Assembly: GCA_947375085.1 (NCBI GenBank)
Contig: CANCEQ010000118.1
Location: forward strand, 1 to 9,663
Source: Flavobacteriales bacterium
GTDB taxonomy: Bacteria > Bacteroidota > Bacteroidia > Flavobacteriales > Crocinitomicaceae
Reading direction: 5' to 3'
DNA length: 9,663 nt
A program made the translations under genes and the position numbers. The notes below the pieces were generated by a model. The model did no database searches and had not been told where the DNA came from. It saw nothing but the letters and a program-made list of their open reading frames with translations. Numbering within the stretch: position 1 is the stretch's first letter; each line of letters starts with the position of its first letter. Shown one piece after another: positions 1 through 7,559 of the stretch.

Positions 1-95
1 AAATTGAAATTCATTTTAATATTACATTTACTTTTGAAGAAATCATGAAAATGAAAAAAGTAGGTGATCTAGTTGAATTAATAAATCATAAGTAA
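1..95 (+). CDS. Acyl carrier protein, C-terminal fragment (5' end outside window)
   Basis: An open frame enters from the left edge (first full codon at base 3) and stops at TAA 93-95. It gives about 30 residues ending EEIMKMKKVGDLVELINHK. The pattern of a hydrophobic Ile/Phe stretch, an acidic EE, then a short amphipathic helix with VGDLVELI is typical of the last helices of phosphopantetheine-carrying acyl carrier proteins, including DltC-type carriers. The Ser that would carry the prosthetic group lies upstream and cannot be checked. The stop is 8 bases before the MBOAT start, so the two are almost certainly co-transcribed. By analogy with Dlt-type operons, this carrier would deliver an acyl thioester on the cytoplasmic side to the MBOAT (inference). 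A carrier domain at the end of a larger protein is also possible. Confidence 0.7.
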   Translation, partial: IEIHFNITFTFEEIMKMKKVGDLVELINHK

Positions 96-103
96 ATTAA
101 GAA

Positions 104-1495
104 ATGGAATTCACTTCTGTATACTATCTATTATTTTTAACTATTGCAACAATTATATTTCATACCATTCAAATTAAATTTAGAGCCATCTGCTTAATCA
201 TTTTTAGTTGTTTTTTCATTGGAATACACTCGTTTGAATCATTAATAACATTTTTCACTGGGACATTAATCACTCAATTTATTGCAAAAAATATTGAAAC
301 AAAAACACACTTAAAACAACTTTTTTTTCGAATTGGAATTATTTTCAACCTATTATTTATCTTAATATTTAAATACCTAGAATCAAATCATCAGTTATTT
401 TCAGCCTTTAATTCGAATAAAACAATAATTTTTTTAGGAGTGTCTTTTTTTAGTTTGCAAAACATCTCCTATCTTATTGATGTATACTACTCTAGGATAC
501 AGACTGTAACAATAAAAAAAATAATATTATTAAATTCATTTTTCCCTAAAATCACTTCTGGACCAATAACAACATTTCAAAATTTTGACATTAATGAAAT
601 TAACTCAAAATCAATACTTATTAATAATGGAATTAATCGAATTGCACTAGGTATATTTAAAAAGGTCGTAATTGCAGACAGAATTGCGCCAATCATAACC
701 TATAATTTCTTTGAAAAAGATTCCACTATAGGGTTAACAAATCTTGTTGTCGCTTTTCTTTTTACAATCCAACTCTACTTTGATTTCTCAGCCTATTCAG
801 ATATTGCAATTGGTAGCGCTAAATTATTTGGAATTCAACTTCCTGAAAACTTCAATTTACCACTAAGAGCGAGATCTATCTCTGAATTTTGGAGAAAATG
901 GCATATATCATTATCTAATTGGCTCACCCAATATATATTTTATCCAATTTCTTATAGGTATCGAAAACATAAAAGAAGAGGACTTATTTTTGCTTTAACT
1001 ATCACATTTATATTATCTGGAATTTGGCATGGAATAGGATTTACGTTTTTATTATATGCAATTTCACACATAATCTATTTAACATTTGAATCACTCTATA
1101 AAAAATCAAATTATTTAACTGAAAATAAATTTTTCAATTATCTTCTCAATTTTATAGTTTTTACACTTGTCAGTCTTAGCTTCATTTTCTTTAGAAGTAA
1201 GAGTTTAAATCAGGCAATTTTTAAGATTGAAACTATTTTCAGTTCAAATTTTCTACCAAGTAACTTTTTAAAAGAATTCACACAATACATAGCTTTAAAA
1301 GGAGATCAAGAAAATATATTTAATCTTTATATTACTCTACTATTGATTACTGGTTTTTTAATATTTGAAAAAAGGATACAAACTGTTTTTAATAAGCAAA
1401 GATTGTCTATTTTCGGTATAACAATTATCATACTATTTATTTCATTTTTCGGAATATTTGATAGTACTAAAAACTTCATTTATAATCAGTTTTGA
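104..1495 (+). CDS. MBOAT family membrane O-acyltransferase (DltB/AlgI-like) with fused C-terminal acyl-shuttle motif
   Basis: This is a 463-residue polytopic membrane protein whose length fits DltB/AlgI-type membrane-bound O-acyltransferases. It would accept an acyl group from a carrier thioester and pass it across the inner membrane for modification of an envelope polymer. Recognisable blocks are QLYFDFSAYSDIAIG at residues 223-237, SISEFWRKWHISLS at 258-271 (with conserved His267), and LSGIWHG at 304-310, whose His309 corresponds to the catalytic MBOAT histidine. The N-terminal 130 residues are nearly all hydrophobic helices. The last six residues, FIYNQF, match the tyrosine acyl-shuttle hexapeptide known from DltX and from MBOATs that carry it fused. 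The ATG at 104 follows the acyl-carrier stop by 8 bases with no Shine-Dalgarno, which is usual in Bacteroidota. The 3' end overlaps the next gene by 4 bases. The acyl donor and acceptor polymer cannot be read from the sequence; acetyl or aminoacyl are both possible. Confidence 0.9.
   Translation: MEFTSVYYLLFLTIATIIFHTIQIKFRAICLIIFSCFFIGIHSFESLITFFTGTLITQFIAKNIETKTHLKQLFFRIGIIFNLLFILIFKYLESNHQLFSAFNSNKTIIFLGVSFFSLQNISYLIDVYYSRIQTVTIKKIILLNSFFPKITSGPITTFQNFDINEINSKSILINNGINRIALGIFKKVVIADRIAPIITYNFFEKDSTIGLTNLVVAFLFTIQLYFDFSAYSDIAIGSAKLFGIQLPENFNLPLRARSISEFWRKWHISLSNWLTQYIFYPISYRYRKHKRRGLIFALTITFILSGIWHGIGFTFLLYAISHIIYLTFESLYKKSNYLTENKFFNYLLNFIVFTLVSLSFIFFRSKSLNQAIFKIETIFSSNFLPSNFLKEFTQYIALKGDQENIFNLYITLLLITGFLIFEKRIQTVFNKQRLSIFGITIIILFISFFGIFDSTKNFIYNQF
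1475..1492 (+). other. Candidate acyl-shuttle hexapeptide (FIYNQF) at MBOAT C-terminus
   Basis: These are the last six codons of the MBOAT gene, residues 458-463, with Tyr460 as the candidate acyl-carrying residue. In Dlt systems this type of C-terminal motif sits on the microprotein DltX; in many other bacterial systems it is fused to the MBOAT, commonly in a form close to FIYFQF. Here the residue after Tyr is Asn rather than aromatic. The fusion fits the absence of any separate DltX-like small gene between the MBOAT and the next gene. Confidence 0.65.
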
Positions 1496-2400
1496 CAAAA
1501 AAAATAATTACTGCAGCTATTTTTATTTTTCTTACTTTATGGAGTATGGAAAAGCTATACGATTTTTTGCTTTCAAATAATCTATACATAAAACAAACTT
1601 ATATTAGAAAAAAAAAGATAAATGCTGATATAATTATACTTGGTAATTGCATTCCTGCAACAACATTAAATCCAAGAGACATTGAAGAAATTACACATCT
1701 TAAAACCTATAATTTAGCTCAAGATCATTCTAATTTAACAGATAACTATTTATCTTATCACATATATTTAAAATACAACAAACCTCCTAAAATCATTGCC
1801 TTATACTTAGGTCCAGAAACTTTTGATAATTCATTAAATAAATTTAATACATTCCGTTTTGCAAATTTTGTAGATGATACTTTGGTCTCAAATACTATTC
1901 AAACAACAGATCATAATTTTTACAAATGGAGTAAGATACCATTTATAAAATATGGATATTACAATAATCAAATCCATTTTAGTGCGTTACAGGGTGCTAT
2001 TCATTTCCTGACAAAACGGAACAAAATATTATCTGAAAATGGATATTTAGAACAAGATGAAAATGAGCAATTTCTAACTACGTATAAAAAAGGTTATAAA
2101 TTTAAATGGGATAAAAATCAAGAGAATCAATTAATTAAGTTAAATGATCTTGCTTTAAAAACAAATACAAAACTTATTTTTTATGAGTCTCCAATGTATA
2201 TTCATAAAAACACCGATCAGCCAAATAGAGTTGAAATTATAATGAAAATTGAAAAGCTATCAAAAAAATTAAATCGTCCTTATTTTAGAATTAAGAACTC
2301 ACGTATTCCAAAATCAAACTTTAGGACAAATGTGAAGTTAAAAGGAGATGCCAAAATCAATTTCAATAAAAAACTTGCTAATTTTTTATTAAACAAATAA
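1492..2400 (+). CDS. Membrane-anchored SGNH/DltD-like protein with altered catalytic residues
   Basis: This is a 302-residue protein with one N-terminal membrane segment (about residues 5-27) and a predicted extracytoplasmic domain. The TTG start at 1492 forms a TTGA overlap with the MBOAT stop, suggesting coupled translation. The first in-frame ATG (1546, residue 19) would delete most of the membrane anchor, so the TTG start is preferred. Residues 45-61 (ADIIILGNCIPATTLNP) occupy the place of block I of SGNH hydrolase-like and DltD-like proteins, normally ILG[SN]S with a nucleophilic Ser; here Cys53 takes that position. The C-terminal stretch from Phe277 aligns without gaps to the family's F-x-D-x-x-H-L-(n)-LA pattern, but the Asp and His are Thr279 and Lys282. 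The position right after an acyl carrier protein and an MBOAT supports a role as the second transferase or a partner of the MBOAT complex. Whether it is catalytic through Cys53 or only structural is open. Sequence identity to named families is low, so the family assignment is moderate. Confidence 0.65.
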   Translation: MTKKIITAAIFIFLTLWSMEKLYDFLLSNNLYIKQTYIRKKKINADIIILGNCIPATTLNPRDIEEITHLKTYNLAQDHSNLTDNYLSYHIYLKYNKPPKIIALYLGPETFDNSLNKFNTFRFANFVDDTLVSNTIQTTDHNFYKWSKIPFIKYGYYNNQIHFSALQGAIHFLTKRNKILSENGYLEQDENEQFLTTYKKGYKFKWDKNQENQLIKLNDLALKTNTKLIFYESPMYIHKNTDQPNRVEIIMKIEKLSKKLNRPYFRIKNSRIPKSNFRTNVKLKGDAKINFNKKLANFLLNK

Positions 2401-2401
2401 T

Positions 2402-2746
2402 TTACCTTAAAATATACATTTTACCAAAATCTTTTGTGAAAAATGAATCTGCACCTGTACTCTTATGCTCTATATTTTCCCCATTTATTTGAGCTTTTAC
2501 TCTATAAAGATAAACTCCATTTGCTAATTGATCACCAAATTCATCAGTACCATTCCACTCAAATTCAGTGATATTTCTGCCAATATAAATTCTCCCTATT
2601 TCAGCCTCTGTAATCTCTCTTACGACTTTACCTGTAACTGTCATGATTTGAATTATCATGTTTTCCGGTACGGAACTACCTGTTAATGTAAAAACAAATT
2701 TAGTTGAAGTACTAAAAGGATTTGGATAATTCATTAAATAAGTAAT
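2402..2746 (-). other. T9SS-like C-terminal domain of the C25 protein
   Basis: Residues about 1605-1718 begin with ITYLMNYPNPFSTSTKFVF, the NYPNPF-type opening of type A T9SS sorting domains. They continue with VTGKVVREI and WNGTDEFGDQLANGVYLYRV, the FlgD-like Ig signature, and end FGKMYILR. In cargo this domain directs export through the T9SS and is removed by the sortase; in PorU it is known to be retained and to help hold the enzyme on PorV. Retention here is inferred from that precedent. Confidence 0.75.
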
Positions 2747-5700
2747 AGCAGATTCTTTTACAATCTCAAATGAAATTTTATACTGTAAATCTCCGGATAA
2801 ATTCCCTGTTCTATCTGTCCCTTGAACCATCAAAGTATATTTACCATTTTCTTCAAATAAAGCAGAATAAATTATCTTAAATTTTCGGGAAGTCTGATCT
2901 GCAGGTATCCATTGAAGAATAGATTCACCTTTACTGTTTATAAATGGAATTCTTTTTTGAACACCTTTAGGATCAGTTAGATAAATGCCAAAACGAGTTG
3001 TATCAGAAATATTATCCATTATCAAAAATTGATTTTCATCTTTTAATGTAATTAATATTTCATTTTTGGGAGAAACTATATCACCATTTAAAATATGCCT
3101 TCCATCAAACGTAACATCCAACAAAGGATTAATATTATCTCCTTTAACAATAAACGGAATCTGTAAGATATTATTAACATGCTCTTGTTCAGGTTGATCA
3201 GTAATATAAAGACTGCCATTGACATATGGATTCACCTCCATCCATAATGAATTTATTCCCGTTAATCCTAAAGTAGAAAATTTAATTGTATCTCGAATAA
3301 TGTCATTAACTAATAATGGTTTACGCCTTTTTAAAGGAATTATATGTTTTACATGTAACTGGTCTTCAATCCAATAATTTACTAAAAGTGAATCCATAGG
3401 CAGTGTAAAAATGTTTTTCACATCGATTGCAAAACTAACCTCTTCACCCTCACTTAGAGTGTCTCTTAAAGGATTCCATGTATATTTTTTAGAACCATCA
3501 ATAGCAGCTTCAGGTAATAAATCGAACACAACATTCCATCTATCGATTTGTGCTGGTGTCAAATTAGTTTTATCTGAATATTCAGCACTTAAACCTATAT
3601 AAGGATAATTATCAGCATTTATAAATGAATTTAAATTAATGATTGAATCTTTGTGTGTAAAAAGTGTATCAATTTCGTATTGTAATGATTTATGAATATC
3701 ATATACTTTAATACGTAGTACTGTACTGTCAACGTTAATTATATCTTTCGAATCTTGTTGCCAATGTATTTTACTCCAAAAGGAAGATGGTCCTATCAAT
3801 GTTGAAACCTCTATCCCTTCAGCTAACCTCTTTTTTAATTTAGCAGACAAGAAAATATTTTCGTTAGCAGTTTGAGCAAATTTCTCTACTAAACTATTTG
3901 GATCTCCTTTTTTATAAAACATTGAAAATGAATAATTATTTCTACCATGTTTTATACTATCAGAACCTAATGCATTAAACATTGAGTACAAATTCGGTGC
4001 ATAGGTATCCCAAGCTGAATAATTTGCTTTATTAGTTGTGTAAATAAAAACATATGAACTGTCTGGTATTTTATTTAATACCATGTCCTGAAATGCATTG
4101 AAATAGGCTGCTGAAGTCTGAGGAAATGTGAAGAAATATCTAGGTCTTGTACCACATGTACCATTATCATTCGAATTTCCAAAATTATTATTTAAAAATT
4201 GTCCTGTCGGTACGTATCTTGTTCCCCAAGCTTGATTCGTTAACACATCAAAAACAACAACATTTAAAGCTGGGGTTGGTCCATTACAAACATTATAATC
4301 TAGCCTTTGACCATTTACTCTAATTTCTGTAAACTTACCTGAAACTGGTAAAAGATAAAGAGAAACAGAATCTGGAAAATCAAAAGAAAACTTTTTACTC
4401 AACGTATTTCTATCGTATAAAATATTTGAAAAAGAATTTTTCTTAAATTGAAAAAAATGATCTTGCCCCCAACCAGAAACTCCTTTTATATATTGAAAGG
4501 AACGTTCTCTCCAATCATAAATAGAAGAATCAATTGACACTCTCCAAAAATAAACCATACTATCTTCACATATCAATTTTGCTTTTTGATTATTTGAAAC
4601 TAACTTCCAGTCACTTGGAAAAACTTCCTTAACTCCACCTAACCCAGAAACTTGAGCATATCGATGTAAAGGACTATTATAAAGATCAGTAGTGTCAATC
4701 TCAAAACGATAGTTGTTGAAATTAGCAATCGGATTAATTGTTGAAGCTTTTAACGAAACACTATCAGAAGGCACAATTGCAAAATCAATCGGTAAAATCG
4801 GTAATATACCATCGATATTTATTAATAAAGATTTCACGACTTGATTATTATTTATTTCATCATATTGTTCGTCAATTTCAGATGGAATATCCACTGAAAT
4901 AGAAATATTATTCAGTCCAACACCTATATTATTTTGTAAAGGAATTTTATAATGAAGCGTATCCAAATAATCTAAATTAGGTATTTGTAGAGTATATATC
5001 GAATCTATATTTGACAAAGGAAAATCTCTTCTAATTTCCACTTCAAAAGTATCTATAATTGACCTACCTAGATTTTTCAAAACAAAATGTATTTCAACTG
5101 AATCAACAGATAAATCAAATTTTTTAGGTGTGAACCAAACATTTTCAGAGCTTAATTCAATTTCAGGTTTATCATGCCAATTTAAACGAATTAGTGGGTC
5201 TCCATTCAAATTCATTTGAGTTGAAGCTGCTTCAATCAATAAGCCAGTGTTATTTGAAAAATCAAAATTTTGAATCGTCGCTTGAATTTGTTCGCTTAAT
5301 GTTTTACCATAATTTAATGTGCTAAATTGTTTATATAACTCATTAGAAAACTGACCTAATGGTTGATCTATACCTTCTGATACAGAGCCTATAAACGCTA
5401 TTGCACCACCATTTTTAACATTTATATAACGATTAGTAGCAATATTTAAAGTCGATAAAGAAAACATATTTCCTGCATAACAAGAATTGGAAATCATTAT
5501 TGGATATTTCCCTTTATTATTCCAGTTATTTGGGTCATCTATGTTAATCTCAAAACCAATTGGTGAAGTATGTCCAAAAAAGTTTATGATTGAAACACCT
5601 TTTTTGATTCTTTCTGTTGCATTTCCTAAAACTTGAGGATCAAAAGGAGCTGAAGTATTTTTATAAAGTTTATAGACATTCCCTCCAAAATTTGCTTTCT

Positions 5701-7558
5701 CAATAGTCTCTTCCATCGAATTTAAGAAACCTTGTATAGTAGTTTGTTGATAATCTGTTATTCCACCTCCAAAATGAACTATTTGTTTTTGCCAATCTTT
5801 TTCAGATGAAGAATAAATTGAATTTTGATTTTGATTTGATTCGTATTCTTTAATTTTTTCTAAATAATTCTGAAGTTCAATAGCTGTAGTTACTGAGACT
5901 CTTCCTGTAGGAATTAAAGGTGTAATTTTACCCTTTTTAAAATCAGCTGTAATAGCAACATCACTCGCAGGTTGACCAAAAGTAGGCATCAAATTAGCAG
6001 CGTAACTTACACTATTATTTCTTGCACCATTTGTACCATAAATAGTTATATCATCTGCATTTACAACCCCCTTACCAATCAAAAATAAACCAACTGGTTT
6101 TGAAATTGCTTTATTATACATAAATAAAGAAAATCGTCTAATACCATTGATATGTTTATTAATTCCTCCTCCAAACTGAAAGTATAACTCATCAACATCC
6201 GTTAAAATGGCATTATAACCTCCTCCTTCAAAAGATTTTCTATATGCCTGATAATCTAATGATGGAGATTTTAAAATAGCTGGACAAATCATTAATAAGG
6301 CAGATTCACTATTGATCGATTGAAAATCAGTAAAAAAACCAGTTCCATTGACCGTTTTCAATGATACTATATTAACTACTGATGAAAAATCTTGAATAAT
6401 CACTTTTTGATCAAATCCACTTGAACTATTTGAAAATAAAGTAGAGAAACCAGAACTATAAGGTATAAGAAGTGATTTCTTTGCACTAAACTTATCAAAA
6501 ACAAAAACAATAGGGTTACTTAAAGAAACATTTGTAAAATCTAACCTAATTTTAGACTGAGATAGATTGTTTTTGACAAAAAAACTATTGTTATTACTTC
6601 CATTTAAAACAGGTAATTTTGGATAGAGTATTGACCAATAATTTAATGATTGAAAATCAGTTAAAGCTCCTTGATCATCAATAATTGACCATTTAAGAGG
6701 AGTACTTCCATTTGTCAATAAACTAGGTGAAAAAGATGTGTTCACATTTGCATAATCGTAATCAATGAAAATTTGATCAAATAAAAGGTAAGAACTAGCT
6801 CCTATTTTCCAACGCAAATGATGATTACCTTGTCCACTATAATCAGCTTCTGAATTTGTCGTTGAAATCCCTCTAAATAAACAGTTTGGTGCATCAATAC
6901 CTGTATATGGATAAGAAGTATTAGCGAAAAGTGACAATGTAAATTCACCAGAACCATTTACACCATTTTGTGGTGAATATCCATATCCTTCACCTGCTTT
7001 ATAAAAAGAACTTGAAGCCAAAGAGTTTCTACCTGCCCCTTCGTTATAATAATTATTATAAGATGTTTCAACTTTTTGTAAAATAAAATTAGAAGGTGAG
7101 AAATTTGCAAAATCAATTGAATTTTCTTCAACAAACCTCAAATTTGAAGTAGTTGAATTCCATGTAAAAAAATAATTAATAGTATCATTAAATAAACTAT
7201 AGGATGGATTTCCTATCCAAGTCGAATCTTCATAAAGAGTCGAATCTAACCAAGAATCATTTTTTTCTGCATAAAACAAGATATAATCTCCTGGGTCAAT
7301 CTTTGAATCTCCACCGTCACTAATATAAAGCGGAACTTCTCTTTCTCTACCAAATAATTGAATATTTAAAGACGAAAAAGTTGAAATAGGAATACCTGAA
7401 TTAGATAAAGTATTATAATCAATTTTATAAATACCCGTTTTAGTTATCCCAAAGGAATAATATTTTTGATTATAATTAATCCATTCATTACCATATTTTT
7501 GAGAATATAGAATAATTGAATTTAAAAAGAGAATAAAAAAAAGTAGTAGTTTTTTCAT
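2402..7558 (-). CDS. porU2: Putative T9SS sortase-like C25 cysteine peptidase (PorU2-type)
   Basis: This is a 1718-residue secreted protein of the gingipain (C25) family, much longer than canonical PorU (about 1100-1300). Residues 1-20 form a signal peptide ending YSQ. Residues about 30-110 have the FGREREVPLYI...DPGDYILFYAE pattern of PorU N-terminal regions. The peptidase core spans about 420-795, with SDVAITAD (532-539), PTGRVSV (550-556), catalytic His663 in FFGHTS and catalytic Cys693 in SNSCYAGN. Beta-sandwich segments follow: a CARDB-like one (about 800-915), a fibronectin III-like one with YFWRVSID (about 920-1045), an ILEI/FAM3-like domain (about 1068-1225) and a second CARDB-like region (about 1365-1475). 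A T9SS-type C-terminal domain begins near 1605. In T9SS, PorU cleaves C-terminal signals and attaches cargo to A-LPS at the cell surface; this paralogue may do the same for a subset of cargo, or process other proteins (inference). The ATG lies one base after the porV2-like stop (TAG-G-ATG), implying coupled translation and complex formation. It could instead be a surface C25 protease rather than a sortase. Confidence 0.8.
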   Translation of the reverse strand: MKKLLLFFILFLNSIILYSQKYGNEWINYNQKYYSFGITKTGIYKIDYNTLSNSGIPISTFSSLNIQLFGREREVPLYISDGGDSKIDPGDYILFYAEKNDSWLDSTLYEDSTWIGNPSYSLFNDTINYFFTWNSTTSNLRFVEENSIDFANFSPSNFILQKVETSYNNYYNEGAGRNSLASSSFYKAGEGYGYSPQNGVNGSGEFTLSLFANTSYPYTGIDAPNCLFRGISTTNSEADYSGQGNHHLRWKIGASSYLLFDQIFIDYDYANVNTSFSPSLLTNGSTPLKWSIIDDQGALTDFQSLNYWSILYPKLPVLNGSNNNSFFVKNNLSQSKIRLDFTNVSLSNPIVFVFDKFSAKKSLLIPYSSGFSTLFSNSSSGFDQKVIIQDFSSVVNIVSLKTVNGTGFFTDFQSINSESALLMICPAILKSPSLDYQAYRKSFEGGGYNAILTDVDELYFQFGGGINKHINGIRRFSLFMYNKAISKPVGLFLIGKGVVNADDITIYGTNGARNNSVSYAANLMPTFGQPASDVAITADFKKGKITPLIPTGRVSVTTAIELQNYLEKIKEYESNQNQNSIYSSSEKDWQKQIVHFGGGITDYQQTTIQGFLNSMEETIEKANFGGNVYKLYKNTSAPFDPQVLGNATERIKKGVSIINFFGHTSPIGFEINIDDPNNWNNKGKYPIMISNSCYAGNMFSLSTLNIATNRYINVKNGGAIAFIGSVSEGIDQPLGQFSNELYKQFSTLNYGKTLSEQIQATIQNFDFSNNTGLLIEAASTQMNLNGDPLIRLNWHDKPEIELSSENVWFTPKKFDLSVDSVEIHFVLKNLGRSIIDTFEVEIRRDFPLSNIDSIYTLQIPNLDYLDTLHYKIPLQNNIGVGLNNISISVDIPSEIDEQYDEINNNQVVKSLLINIDGILPILPIDFAIVPSDSVSLKASTINPIANFNNYRFEIDTTDLYNSPLHRYAQVSGLGGVKEVFPSDWKLVSNNQKAKLICEDSMVYFWRVSIDSSIYDWRERSFQYIKGVSGWGQDHFFQFKKNSFSNILYDRNTLSKKFSFDFPDSVSLYLLPVSGKFTEIRVNGQRLDYNVCNGPTPALNVVVFDVLTNQAWGTRYVPTGQFLNNNFGNSNDNGTCGTRPRYFFTFPQTSAAYFNAFQDMVLNKIPDSSYVFIYTTNKANYSAWDTYAPNLYSMFNALGSDSIKHGRNNYSFSMFYKKGDPNSLVEKFAQTANENIFLSAKLKKRLAEGIEVSTLIGPSSFWSKIHWQQDSKDIINVDSTVLRIKVYDIHKSLQYEIDTLFTHKDSIINLNSFINADNYPYIGLSAEYSDKTNLTPAQIDRWNVVFDLLPEAAIDGSKKYTWNPLRDTLSEGEEVSFAIDVKNIFTLPMDSLLVNYWIEDQLHVKHIIPLKRRKPLLVNDIIRDTIKFSTLGLTGINSLWMEVNPYVNGSLYITDQPEQEHVNNILQIPFIVKGDNINPLLDVTFDGRHILNGDIVSPKNEILITLKDENQFLIMDNISDTTRFGIYLTDPKGVQKRIPFINSKGESILQWIPADQTSRKFKIIYSALFEENGKYTLMVQGTDRTGNLSGDLQYKISFEIVKESAITYLMNYPNPFSTSTKFVFTLTGSSVPENMIIQIMTVTGKVVREITEAEIGRIYIGRNITEFEWNGTDEFGDQLANGVYLYRVKAQINGENIEHKSTGADSFFTKDFGKMYILR
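3884..4357 (-). other. ILEI/FAM3 (PANDER-like) domain within the C25 protein
   Basis: Residues about 1068-1225 of the C25 protein follow the order seen in vertebrate FAM3/ILEI domains. There is a short strand with IRVNGQRL, then ALNVVVFDVLTNQ (family pattern GxNVVVxDxxTG), then FNAFQDMVLNKIPDSSYVFIY (family pattern FxxFLxxIPDGxxVxI, given here in short). NALGSDSIKHGRNNYSFSMF (family pattern LGSxxI...RDxxxF) and a final KKGDPNS (family pattern KGxxS) complete it. Cys1091 and Cys1135 could pair in a disulfide. The eukaryotic domain is lectin-like, and in POMGNT1 it binds glycans, so a glycan-recognition role is plausible but inferred. Confidence 0.55.
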
Positions 7559-7559
7559 C

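Noticed and set aside
1492..1497. TTGACA resembling a sigma70 -35 box
   Set aside because: It is the TTG start and second codon of the DltD-like gene. Bacteroidota do not use the TTGACA/TATAAT pattern, and no TAnnTTTG lies at suitable spacing.
3411..3602. 63-codon open frame on the plus strand inside the C25 gene
   Set aside because: It is antisense to a clearly conserved coding region, and its translation has no recognisable domain or signal. Treated as a chance frame.
6318..6661. Direct repeat of GATTGAAAATCAGT at 6318-6331 and 6648-6661
   Set aside because: It encodes the short peptide TDFQS twice in the C25 protein (residues 300-304 and 410-414), with no longer repeat around it. Probably coincidence or a weak structural echo.
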